Positions 53,351-62,600 of a stretch of 64,000 bases of DNA are shown here, piece by piece. This DNA comes from Candidatus Woesearchaeota archaeon. Lineage in GTDB: Archaea > Nanobdellota > Nanobdellia > Woesearchaeales > JABIAG01. The position numbers were made by a program, and so were the translations under genes. The notes beneath the pieces are model-generated. The model ran no database searches and was not told the origin of the DNA. It was given only the letters and a program-made list of their open reading frames with translations. Each line of letters opens with the position of its first letter. The first letter of the stretch is position 1. The DNA is taken from positions 1 through 64,000 of the forward strand of contig JABIAG010000001.1 of the NCBI GenBank assembly GCA_018653365.1. Direction: 5' to 3'.

Positions 53351-54262
53351 TTAGTAATAACAATTATTTTTACAGTCTATTCCAAATCTTTCAATGAAAA
53401 GAGCTTTGCACTTATTTTCAAAAGTTTCTTCGTTCAACTCTGACAGTTCTAACACATCCTTAATCAGTTTAGCGTCTAGAAACTTTCTTTTTGAATCATG
53501 ATCCCTACCTACAATTTTAACCCCCTTAATTCCAATTTCTTCTAATTTTTTTAAAAAACAGATTCCACATTCAGGTTTAAAATTAGTGAGAATAGAAGAA
53601 ATATTTTTATGAACTAATTCTGTTTTTTGATTACCCTTTTTCAGATTAAGCACTTTACTTGAAAAGGGAACATAACAATTAGATAATTGATGTTCGCCGT
53701 TGGGGATGTGACATCTAGAACAAAACCCATCAACATTTCTACAAAACTGATTAAGAATAAACACTTCAAAACAAAAATCAGGATTGTTTTTGACAAGAGT
53801 CTCAATTTCATTTATGTTTAAGTGCCGAGGTAAAATTATTCTTTTTACTCCCAATCGCTCATAAAATTTAACTGTTTCAGAATTAAAACAAGTACCAATA
53901 CAACTCAAAATGATTCCTTTTTTTGGTGCAATTTTCTGGATTAGATTAATTAATGAAGGATCAGCAATAATGTAATTGTCAACACAACTTTTAGTTAAAT
54001 GTATCTGCTTTTTAACTTGATTAAGCTGTTTATTATTAAAAAAAGAATTATTTAAAGTAAATGAAACTGTTATTGTGGGAACTAGGTCTTTAATTTTCTT
54101 AATATTTTTTAGTGATAAAAAGTTTGCATTTTTTTCATTTCGTTTATTTGTTAATTCCCATTTATTTTTAGCTCGTTTGAATCCTAAATAAACTTCATCC
54201 ACACCTAATTTCTTATATTCAGATATGTCCTCTAAACTGCTTGCTGGAGCTATTATTTTCAT
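53351..54262 (-). CDS. U32-family protein, UbiU/TrhP-like
   Basis: The 303-residue protein begins MKIIAPASSLEDISEYKKLG and continues GVDEVYLGFKRAKNKWELTN, the typical opening of U32 proteins (x-A-P-A, then G-A-D-x-V-Y-x-G). GVKRIILPRHLNINEIETLV and FEVFILNQFCRNVDGFCSRC follow; the Cys set C-x6-C-x2-C plus a later Cys (LSNCYVPF) occupies the 4Fe-4S ligand positions of UbiU. It overlaps the tandem radical SAM gene by 4 bases and is followed by the second U32 after 4 bases, so the three form one operon. Confidence 0.78.
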   Translation of the reverse strand: MKIIAPASSLEDISEYKKLGVDEVYLGFKRAKNKWELTNKRNEKNANFLSLKNIKKIKDLVPTITVSFTLNNSFFNNKQLNQVKKQIHLTKSCVDNYIIADPSLINLIQKIAPKKGIILSCIGTCFNSETVKFYERLGVKRIILPRHLNINEIETLVKNNPDFCFEVFILNQFCRNVDGFCSRCHIPNGEHQLSNCYVPFSSKVLNLKKGNQKTELVHKNISSILTNFKPECGICFLKKLEEIGIKGVKIVGRDHDSKRKFLDAKLIKDVLELSELNEETFENKCKALFIERFGIDCKNNCYY

Positions 54263-56385
54263 TTTTTTAATTTATAATCTAAGTTACTTAAAGATAATAT
54301 GTTGGAAATCAAATCTACATATTCCAATCCTAATTTTGTGAATGTTATTTTGTTACTTTTAATGTTAATAAATTCATTTTTTAACAAATATCTTAAACTA
54401 TCTGAAAAGAATGCTTTCAAACTCACATCCCCTTTTTTATTTATTTCATCTAAATCAACATTTAATAATCTTGAACCTAAAAACAATTTTGAATACAATC
54501 CTTCTTTGTTTTGTTCTTCATAATACAGTAATCCTTCAGAAGCTTTTCTAAAATGAACTCCATTAATAAAACTAAAAGTACCCTGACCCAAACCTAAAAG
54601 ATTATCACAATTTAACAGGCCATGCTGGTAAGAAAATAACTTGTTATCTCGAGAAAAATCTTCACCACTAACCTGTTTAAATCCTTCTTGATTAAGAATT
54701 TGTCTACCTGTTGTGTTTAGTTCAATCTCATTAACAATCTTTTCTTTATGAAACTCTAACTCCTCTATAAAATGAAGGGGTTGAAACGTAACCTGATCTG
54801 GTTTAAAAGATAAAATGTCTAAAAAATCATCCTTAAAAATATCTTTTTGATTTATGAAAAGACCATAAATTATATCAAAATTAACTTTTTCAAAATCCAA
54901 CGCTTTTACTTTTTTAATAAAATCTATCATATCTTTTCTTGAAGATTTTCTTCCCATCTCATTTAGTATATCATCATTAAAACATTGCAATCCTATACTC
55001 ACACGGTTAACATACTTTTTAATATAATTCATCAGATCTGAATCAAAAAAGTCAGGAAACAATTCAAAATTAACTTCGGGAACTTTGTTTTTTATTATTC
55101 CGAAAAGTTTTGAAAACACTTTTTCAGCATTCTTAACTCCCATAAGTTGAGCACAACCTCCACCAAAATAAATCGAAGAAACAAAATTATTTGACAAGAG
55201 CTCTTCATTGTTTTCTATATCTAAGATTAAATTATTAATGTAATCATCACTATTTTTTTTATTTAACTTTTCAATTTTACAAAACTTACAAAACCCTTTA
55301 CAAAAAGGAAAGTGAAGATAAACAGAAATTTTACCCTCTTTAAAATTAATAATCTTTTTTAGTTGGGAGGGCGTGGTTTTTTTCATAACATGAAATGGAA
55401 CATAGCGCATAAAAAAGTCAGAGTTTTCAAAATATGTCTGTCTAAGATCTGAGGAAAAATTAGACTGTGGAAGAATGTTTTTAATTTTATTTTGCAATTT
55501 TGTTAAATAATTATTAAAAAAAACGTGGTTAAACAACGGATCAACAGAATACCCCTTATTCGCTATAATTCCAGAACCACAATAATCTTTAATCACACAA
55601 TCTTTGCAAAGATCTAACTTATTTTGAACTAGCTGAATTCGTTCTTGATTTGTCTTGTAAGCATATTCTAAATTGATGCTGCTAACTTGACCTAAACTTA
55701 TGTTAGAATATGCAGAGGGCTTAACATTGCCATCCTCAGTAATATATACCCTATCATTTCCATTATCAAACCTTTTACCTGAACAAAAATCAATGTTCTT
55801 TTTAGCAACAAAACATAAAGGGAACGAGTTAGCAAAAGATATTTTTTTAGTTAGTTGAAGAACACGTTCAACACATTCATTAAGTTTGATAAAATAATTT
55901 TTAGACGGCTTGTTCACATCTCTTAAAAAGAAAAAAGAAGAAAAATTCAACGAATCAACCAAACTTGCAAGTTTTTTTAGATCTTTAAGCCAAAATTCTT
56001 GAAAAACTATGCACCCCATTACCTCTTTATCTAAATTATTTAAATTGAATTCCTCGAGTTGGGCCAGATTTTGAAAAGAAACCAATAAAATATCAAATGA
56101 TTCCTTTATCTTTAGAGCATCTGAATATCGATCAAAAGAAATATTAAGAATAATTTTAAGATTAGCACTTTTTATCATTTTAAGAATTTTCTCAAGTTTA
56201 GGATGTTCAAAAACATCTCCCCCGGTTAATCTTACGTACTCAATATCGTTCTTTTTTGCTAAATCAACACTATTTTTCACTATCTCTTCAGAAATGAAGT
56301 TGTCATTTTTTTTATCTAAATGACAATAATCACAATTAATTTTACATACAGTAGTCAAGCAAAGTTGCAGCTCAGTTAATTTCAT
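54259..56385 (-). CDS. Tandem radical SAM protein (two domains in one chain)
   Basis: The 708-residue protein contains two complete radical SAM domains. The first, residues 1 to about 280, has CLTTVCKINCDYCHLD (Cys14, Cys18, Cys21), VRLTGGDVFEHPKLEKIL and a SPASM-like end LCKDCVIKDYCGSG. The second, residues about 355-700, resembles HemN/HemW: VYLHFPFCKGFCKFCKIEKL, YFGGGCAQLMG, VSIGLQCFNDDILNEMGR and FDIIYGLFINQ, with a C-terminal helical part. I do not know a characterised enzyme with this exact arrangement. It leads the U32 operon; a TATA-like box (56407-56415) lies about 25 bases upstream. Substrate unknown. Confidence 0.85.
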   Translation of the reverse strand: MKLTELQLCLTTVCKINCDYCHLDKKNDNFISEEIVKNSVDLAKKNDIEYVRLTGGDVFEHPKLEKILKMIKSANLKIILNISFDRYSDALKIKESFDILLVSFQNLAQLEEFNLNNLDKEVMGCIVFQEFWLKDLKKLASLVDSLNFSSFFFLRDVNKPSKNYFIKLNECVERVLQLTKKISFANSFPLCFVAKKNIDFCSGKRFDNGNDRVYITEDGNVKPSAYSNISLGQVSSINLEYAYKTNQERIQLVQNKLDLCKDCVIKDYCGSGIIANKGYSVDPLFNHVFFNNYLTKLQNKIKNILPQSNFSSDLRQTYFENSDFFMRYVPFHVMKKTTPSQLKKIINFKEGKISVYLHFPFCKGFCKFCKIEKLNKKNSDDYINNLILDIENNEELLSNNFVSSIYFGGGCAQLMGVKNAEKVFSKLFGIIKNKVPEVNFELFPDFFDSDLMNYIKKYVNRVSIGLQCFNDDILNEMGRKSSRKDMIDFIKKVKALDFEKVNFDIIYGLFINQKDIFKDDFLDILSFKPDQVTFQPLHFIEELEFHKEKIVNEIELNTTGRQILNQEGFKQVSGEDFSRDNKLFSYQHGLLNCDNLLGLGQGTFSFINGVHFRKASEGLLYYEEQNKEGLYSKLFLGSRLLNVDLDEINKKGDVSLKAFFSDSLRYLLKNEFINIKSNKITFTKLGLEYVDLISNILSLSNLDYKLKK

Positions 56386-56439
56386 ATAACTTAAAAGGAT
56401 AGAGTAAATATAAACTTTCTTATGATCAACTAATAGAAA

Positions 56440-56447
56440 TATATAAA
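56440..56447 (+). promoter_or_regulatory. TATA-like box of the second surface locus
   Basis: ATATAAAT lies 32 bases before ATG 56472; another AT-rich TTTATATAAA lies just before the ATG. The divergent radical SAM operon has its own box 25-30 bases away from this one. Confidence 0.45.
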
Positions 56448-56471
56448 TACTAATTCTTTATATAAAACCAT

Positions 56472-58103
56472 ATGGAGATTATAATCACAAATAAAGCAGC
56501 TTATGTAATGATATTCTTTTTAGCATTATTAGTTATTGGAATGGGTGTAAATGCAAGAGTAGACCTATCTAAAGCATATCACACTTTACAAGATATAGTA
56601 AAAAGTAACGATCCTTCACAAAGCGTAGATAGAATGGGTGATGGAATTATTGACGAAGCAGATGAAACTCTAAACATAAACTGGTATGATATGAAAAACT
56701 TTCCAAGTTGTACTGGAGAGGGACCTAGTGGTGAAGATAAATTTCTTACCGGATTTTTGGGAGGCGTACCCACTTGCAAAACCTTGGGAGTAACATGTAC
56801 CGGCACGAATTTAAATACTAATTGTCAAATAACACCCACTGTAACCGGAAGCGTTGTCAATACGGGATTGAGTGTGACACAAAATTTTGTTCCACAATAT
56901 GCACTTAAAACTGCAGGATCTTTATGGGTGTCTCTTCTTCCTGAAGCAGCACAATTCACAACAGGACTACTTGTAAAATTAAGCTGTTTATCTGCAGGAA
57001 ATTGTCCTTCTACAACCGAAATGTATAATATTTCTGGACCAAGACAGGTCGATACATATAATTTAGGGACTTATGTTGGAACCGACCAGGCTAATCCTTC
57101 AGGTAAATTCTATAAAATTGATCCAACCGGTTGTATTGGTGTAACAACTAATGTGGATGGACTTAGTTTAGGAAAAGCAAAATCAGTTATTGCAAACGCT
57201 CATGGAGTATTTGTATTAGATGAATTGCGGGAAGAACTAAATAAGTATACTTTAGAACTAATACCTGTAAGTAAGGTTACAATACCAAATCCAGAATATA
57301 TGACTGAAGGTACTTTCGGAGGAATAACCAAACTATTAGTATTGAGCCAGGGCTTGACTGAAAGTTATGTTAAAATATACGATGCTGCAACACTAACTTT
57401 AGAAGAAACTCTTGCAGTACCTGGAGCATTAGAAGGAATAACACTTGATGATGCAGAAAAAATGTTGTTCTTACCCCAGTCTACGGATATTGTAAGATAC
57501 CCACTTAATTACGTTTCAGGCACGTATACTCTAGGAAGTAGAACCGTACTTCCAATAACACATTTAGGAATAAAAACATTATACGCAGCAAACTCCCAAT
57601 TATACTTACCGTTACATCTTGAGAATAAAATAAGTGTTTATAATGCAGCAAATACTGCAACACCTGTACTTTTAGCAGATATTACTACTGCAGACCTATC
57701 CGGAACTATGTTGGACTGTGATGATGCAAGTTTATGTGGACCAATAACCGTCAATGGCGAACCCTATCCACCACAAACAAACTCACAAATTGGAACCGGA
57801 ATAACAACAACACCACAAGCGTGGCAGTATATCACTGGAACGCCAGGAGTATGCCAGTTTACCTGTACAGGAGGAAAAACATATGTTCCGGCAACAAATT
57901 CTTGTGGAGAAACATGGTATAATGTGGGTGTGGGAACAACATATAATTGTGCAGCTGCAACAGATCCTGTAACTCATACATTATTACAAGCAGGAGATTC
58001 ATGCGATACAACACAAGGAGATACTATAAAGTATTATTGTTCAAATTGTAATGCAGATCAAACAAGTTGTGATTATGATAAGTTTGAGTGTAGATTAAAT
58101 TAA
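56472..58103 (+). CDS. Large paralogue of the pilin-like proteins, with propeller-like domain
   Basis: The 543-residue protein starts MEIIITNKAAYVMIFFLALL, closely similar to the N-termini at 42315 and 42761, followed by a calcium-type loop DRMGDGIIDEAD and CTGEGPSGEDKFLTGF...PTC, the same Cys-bounded motif. A long C-terminal extension has beta-rich repeats (VFVLDELREELNKYTLELIP, KLLVLSQGLTESYVKIYDAA, LYLPLHLENKISVYNAANTA) typical of propellers, then a Cys-rich end. It heads the second surface locus. Confidence 0.7.
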   Translation: MEIIITNKAAYVMIFFLALLVIGMGVNARVDLSKAYHTLQDIVKSNDPSQSVDRMGDGIIDEADETLNINWYDMKNFPSCTGEGPSGEDKFLTGFLGGVPTCKTLGVTCTGTNLNTNCQITPTVTGSVVNTGLSVTQNFVPQYALKTAGSLWVSLLPEAAQFTTGLLVKLSCLSAGNCPSTTEMYNISGPRQVDTYNLGTYVGTDQANPSGKFYKIDPTGCIGVTTNVDGLSLGKAKSVIANAHGVFVLDELREELNKYTLELIPVSKVTIPNPEYMTEGTFGGITKLLVLSQGLTESYVKIYDAATLTLEETLAVPGALEGITLDDAEKMLFLPQSTDIVRYPLNYVSGTYTLGSRTVLPITHLGIKTLYAANSQLYLPLHLENKISVYNAANTATPVLLADITTADLSGTMLDCDDASLCGPITVNGEPYPPQTNSQIGTGITTTPQAWQYITGTPGVCQFTCTGGKTYVPATNSCGETWYNVGVGTTYNCAAATDPVTHTLLQAGDSCDTTQGDTIKYYCSNCNADQTSCDYDKFECRLN

Positions 58104-58144
58104 TCATTTAAAGATTTTTGAGTAATAATTTTGATAAAACGAAA

Positions 58145-59617
58145 ATGAAGAAGGCACAAGTAACAGTATTCATAATCTTAATGTTGTTAATCCTTATCGT
58201 ATTTGCATTCTTATTCTATATTATGCAGCAAGCATCACAATCAGAATCAAGAACACAACAACAAATAAGCGCAGAAGAAATAATTGCAAGAACAAATGTA
58301 GAACAAGGAACTGAGGCATGTTTAAATGAGGCTGCAAAAGCAGCATTAGTGTTGTTAGGACAACAGGGAGGCTGGTTATATAAAGATCAGATTATTTCCA
58401 GTCCTTACGGTCCATTGCAGGTTGGAGATGCAACTGATTTGGAACTGAACGGAAACACAGTTGAATACAATTCTAAAAATTACACAATTTGGATAGAAAA
58501 AAAGGCACAAACAGCATATAGTGGAAAAGTGGACGCAGATTTTCAAACATCACCCAATTCAAAAATATTCCAACCCTATTTATATCCTTGTTTGAGTATG
58601 AACTCAAATCCATTTAAGCCATCAGAACAAATAAATTTGAGCAGTGCTCTTGTTACTGATTGTGAAGAACTTTATGCGATTGATCAATACATGCCATCAT
58701 TTTCTAAACTTATAAACTTTCCAACTTTATGTAGTAGAAATCAGAGCGTTTGTACCCCTTGTGAAGTAAACTGTGAAAATACAATACAGCATAAGCTAGA
58801 AAAAGTTACGACAAAATATTTTGAAAAATGCTTTGAACAATTGGACTTTCCAGAGTACACTGTTGAAATTGGAGAACTAAATTTAAAATCATTGTTTACA
58901 GCAGAAACAGTTGATTTTGAGACAAAACCAAAATTAAATGTATCCTCAAAAGACCAGGTCTTTGATTTAGAACTCTCAACAATACGATCGAGAAAATTCC
59001 AGGTAAAATTCAAAGCATTAATTGAAATGCTAGATAGCATGAGAGATGAAGAATTACAAATTGCATCATTTAATCTAAGTAATGAAATCAAAAATTATCT
59101 TAAAGGGATTGATGGAAGACCTTTCGCTCAAGACCCAAAAATTGAGGAGCCATTAACACCATTATTTTATGATGGTCATTACTACAAAATATTTTCAATC
59201 ATACTTGATGAGGGAGATGCAAATATAGATGGTAAACCGTACCAGTTTACGTTTGTGAGAGAAAATCGCGGTCCTGTTTTACAATATATTCATTCTAGAG
59301 ACTATAAAAAAGCAAATTATCCAACCGCTAAAATTCCTGTAACTCTGTGTAGCGCAGATCCTGATGAAGATCCAATCTTATACGATTTTACGATCAATCC
59401 AGCAGTTAGATCTGATGGTACGCCTCTAACTTATTCAATAGGCAAATGCACGACAATTGATTGCCCTTGCCTATATATTCAAACAATTACTAATGACTTT
59501 AATTCTGGAAGAATATACACCTTGCGAGTTGATGTAAAAGATGCGGTTCACAATTTTGATCCGTTAATGAATCATACAGATTGGCAACAAGGAATAAGAT
59601 TAAGACTCACTACTTAG
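58145..59617 (+). CDS. Membrane-anchored surface protein, paralogue of the 34.6-kb protein
   Basis: The 490-residue protein starts MKKAQVTVFIILMLLILIVF, like MKNKGQVTIF at 34609, then TEACLNEAAKAALVLLGQQGGW, matching the paralogue's C-x(8)-L-x-L-L-G-Q-x-G. Later there is an extracellular domain with pairs of cysteines (CTPCEVNCEN) and a C-terminal beta-rich segment (IPVTLCSADPDEDPILYDFT) resembling an Ig-like fold. I chose ATG 58145 over TTG 58118 because the paralogue begins at the same position. It probably forms part of the same surface structure as its neighbours. Confidence 0.7.
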   Translation: MKKAQVTVFIILMLLILIVFAFLFYIMQQASQSESRTQQQISAEEIIARTNVEQGTEACLNEAAKAALVLLGQQGGWLYKDQIISSPYGPLQVGDATDLELNGNTVEYNSKNYTIWIEKKAQTAYSGKVDADFQTSPNSKIFQPYLYPCLSMNSNPFKPSEQINLSSALVTDCEELYAIDQYMPSFSKLINFPTLCSRNQSVCTPCEVNCENTIQHKLEKVTTKYFEKCFEQLDFPEYTVEIGELNLKSLFTAETVDFETKPKLNVSSKDQVFDLELSTIRSRKFQVKFKALIEMLDSMRDEELQIASFNLSNEIKNYLKGIDGRPFAQDPKIEEPLTPLFYDGHYYKIFSIILDEGDANIDGKPYQFTFVRENRGPVLQYIHSRDYKKANYPTAKIPVTLCSADPDEDPILYDFTINPAVRSDGTPLTYSIGKCTTIDCPCLYIQTITNDFNSGRIYTLRVDVKDAVHNFDPLMNHTDWQQGIRLRLTT

Positions 59618-59631
59618 ACGAGAGACAACGC

Positions 59632-59649
59632 AACATTTAAATAGTAGTT
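59632..59649 (+). promoter_or_regulatory. Promoter element AACATTTAAATAGTAGTT
   Basis: TATA-like core TTTAAATAG about 55-60 bases before ATG 59697, nearly identical over 16 bases to the element at 34256-34273. A leader of about 35 bases with GGTGG near the start codon follows. Confidence 0.45.
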
Positions 59650-59696
59650 CTCCTAAAAATAGGGTAGGGAAAGATTTATTTTAGGTGGGTGGATTA

Positions 59697-62600
59697 ATGC
59701 GAAAAAGAGGTAGTGGATTAATTATAGTTGTAATTTTAATTGTTCTAGCAGTTTTAAGTTCATTTTTAGTTTTAGCACCAAGTCCTGGAGACTTCATATG
59801 TGATGTTACAGATGCGTGTACTGATGCAGGACAACCTGGTTGTACTGATGTAGCAAATAAACATCCTGATCTTTCAGGAGCATACCAATGTAATCAAATT
59901 TTTGCCTGTTGTGCTCAAACAACAAGCGGACAATACTGCCAATCCGAAACTCCATTAACAAACTGTGCATTTTCTAAAATATCACTGCCACTAGTAACAT
60001 CTTGTTTAGACACTGCAAGCGAACCAAGATGTGAACAGGGATGTTGTCAAAAAAGAGTGGCCAATGGATTACTAGTAACTGAAAAAACTTCGGCATACTT
60101 TATCGAATGCCAAGATTTGGTTGGAGCAGACATAGTTTTTTCATCAAGTTGTTTACCTTCTGGATCTCCAGTTCCACAAAATAACGTAATTTTCAACATA
60201 AAAAAACAAGGCACTGTCGATGTTGTAACCGGCACAACAATATCTTCAGTAGTAAAAGCAGTATCTGATCAAGATACTGAAGATCAAAGCACTACGTCAG
60301 GAACAATACAAATGTTACATGACGTTGGCCTGTACTATTTTACCATTTCTGCACCAAATTACGAACCACTAACCGGAACGTACGAAGTTTCATCTTCGAG
60401 TGTTCGAACATATGATGTAGAATTAATTTATAATCCCACCAGTCTAGCAACAATAAATTTTAATGTAGTTGATAGTGCAAGCGGAGTAGGAATTTCTGGT
60501 GCAACAGTAAACTGTTTAGAATTAGGCTGTGACGTTTTAGGTTATACATTAAGCACTGGCGAATTAACATTAAATATTCCAATTGCATCAACAGGAACAA
60601 GAACCTTTAGTTTCACCCACCCCAGTTATGATCCTTTAACTTCTGGGCAAAGTTTTCCTTTAAATCCTGCAGTACCTTACGACGCACCAAATGTGGAATT
60701 AGTATTAAAAACTAGTGGTGCAACTTGTGTAAATGATGGGGACTGTCCTGGTGAAAGGTGCGAACCTGGAAGTGGACAGTGTGTAAGTCTTTGTGAAGAC
60801 TATTATGGAAGTTTACAACATTGTGCACAATCAAATGCATGTTCAACTGCCGGAGGATCACCCGATCCAATTCTTTCTTGTGCAAACGGTTTAACCTGTT
60901 GTGATACAAATCCTGTAACTACGCTGGGATCTTGTCAAGTAGATGCAGTAATCAGTCCAGGACAACAATGTTATTGTGTAGATAGTTACGTAGAACATAA
61001 TCCTAATGCAATACAATTTTGTTGCCCAACAGGAGTAACCTCACAACAGTGTGGAGCAAAACAATACACAATAAAAGGAAGACTAAAAAATACACAAGCA
61101 CAATATCTTGATGGAATTGCAGTGTATATAAAAGGATTCGATTCACTAAATAATCCCTTATTTACCTCGCCTTTAAGCAGAGTAGAAGAAACAGGCTTTC
61201 CACCAGGAGTAAGACAACATGGAGAATTCGAATTCTACTTAGTTCCCTTAAGTGATTTAATATCAAAAGTAAGTTTATACACAGTCCAGGGCAATCAATG
61301 GATTGCAGATTGGGGATACGTGGATGCACAACTAAGATTAAATGGCAGAGATAAAACCGCAGGATTTGATGAATATAATGTTGGCGAAGTAACAATGCCT
61401 TATACTGGCCCTGAAATATGTAGTCAGGATTCAGAATACACTCCAATTAGTCCCTCAGTATCAACAAATGAACGAGGACAACCATTCATAAAAACAAGTT
61501 GGAGAATGAAAGCAGAATGTGCTCCAGAAGTTGCCAGAGTAATGGTAACAAGATTCAAAAAAGTAGGAACTGCATTTGTAGCTGAAGACACATTTACAGA
61601 CGAATTTGCAAATTTTCCTGAAAGACAACCAGGAATTGGAGACACGGGATTCTTTTATTATACTCGAGTTGGAGATCCACAAGCAAGTTTTTTCTATGTT
61701 GACGCAACAACCGAATGGGAAAACACATACAGATATGAAATTGTTGTAACAAGTAGAAAAGCAAATCGAAAAACAGGAACAACTCTAAGCATGTACACTG
61801 GAGATCGAGCATGTAATGGAATGAAAACAACCGACCGATTTTGTCTAGCAGAAGATAGAACAGCAAGTTACAAATGTTTGGACCAGGGAGTAAATGGATA
61901 TAAAATAGCACTAGCAGAACCTTGTTTGCCAGAAACTGCAAAACCCACTTATTGTATAAACCAACCAATGCTTGGGGGAAACTTACAAACAACCTGTTCA
62001 TTAACTCAAGATTGTAGTAATTTTGGAACAAACTATGATGGTACGTTATTTGGCCAATCAAACTTTTTCGGAATGTTAAACTTTAAAGAATTTGGAAGTG
62101 TAACTTGTGAAGACAGACCATTATGTTACTTAGATCAAGCCGAATATGAAAATAATGACTTTCAAAGAAGACCTACTGATGCCTGTGGAAATTGTGATAA
62201 AGTTTCATCATGTTTAGATTATAAATCCGAATACGGATGTGAACGTAATACCTGTAACATAGGCGAGGTAACAAGAAGTGCAACTGGAAGCGAGTACAAA
62301 TGTGACTGGATAGAATTGCCAGAAACCACAAATTTGGGAGAAGGACTATGTGTTAAACCAACCTCTAAAGAAGAAGAATGTAACAAATGTGATGATCTTA
62401 ACTTATTAGCAGGATGTACTGAACAAGTTTGTGGAGAAATTGGCGAGTGTGGAAAAACAAGAACAGATAGATTAACTGAAGAATACTTTACTCTTGCTAA
62501 CAGTCCGGTAGAAGTTTGTACTGGATGCAGTAATATTAAAGATAGAGTGATAACTGGAAAAGGATGTACCTTATTTACAGAAGAAAATTGTAATGTTGAT

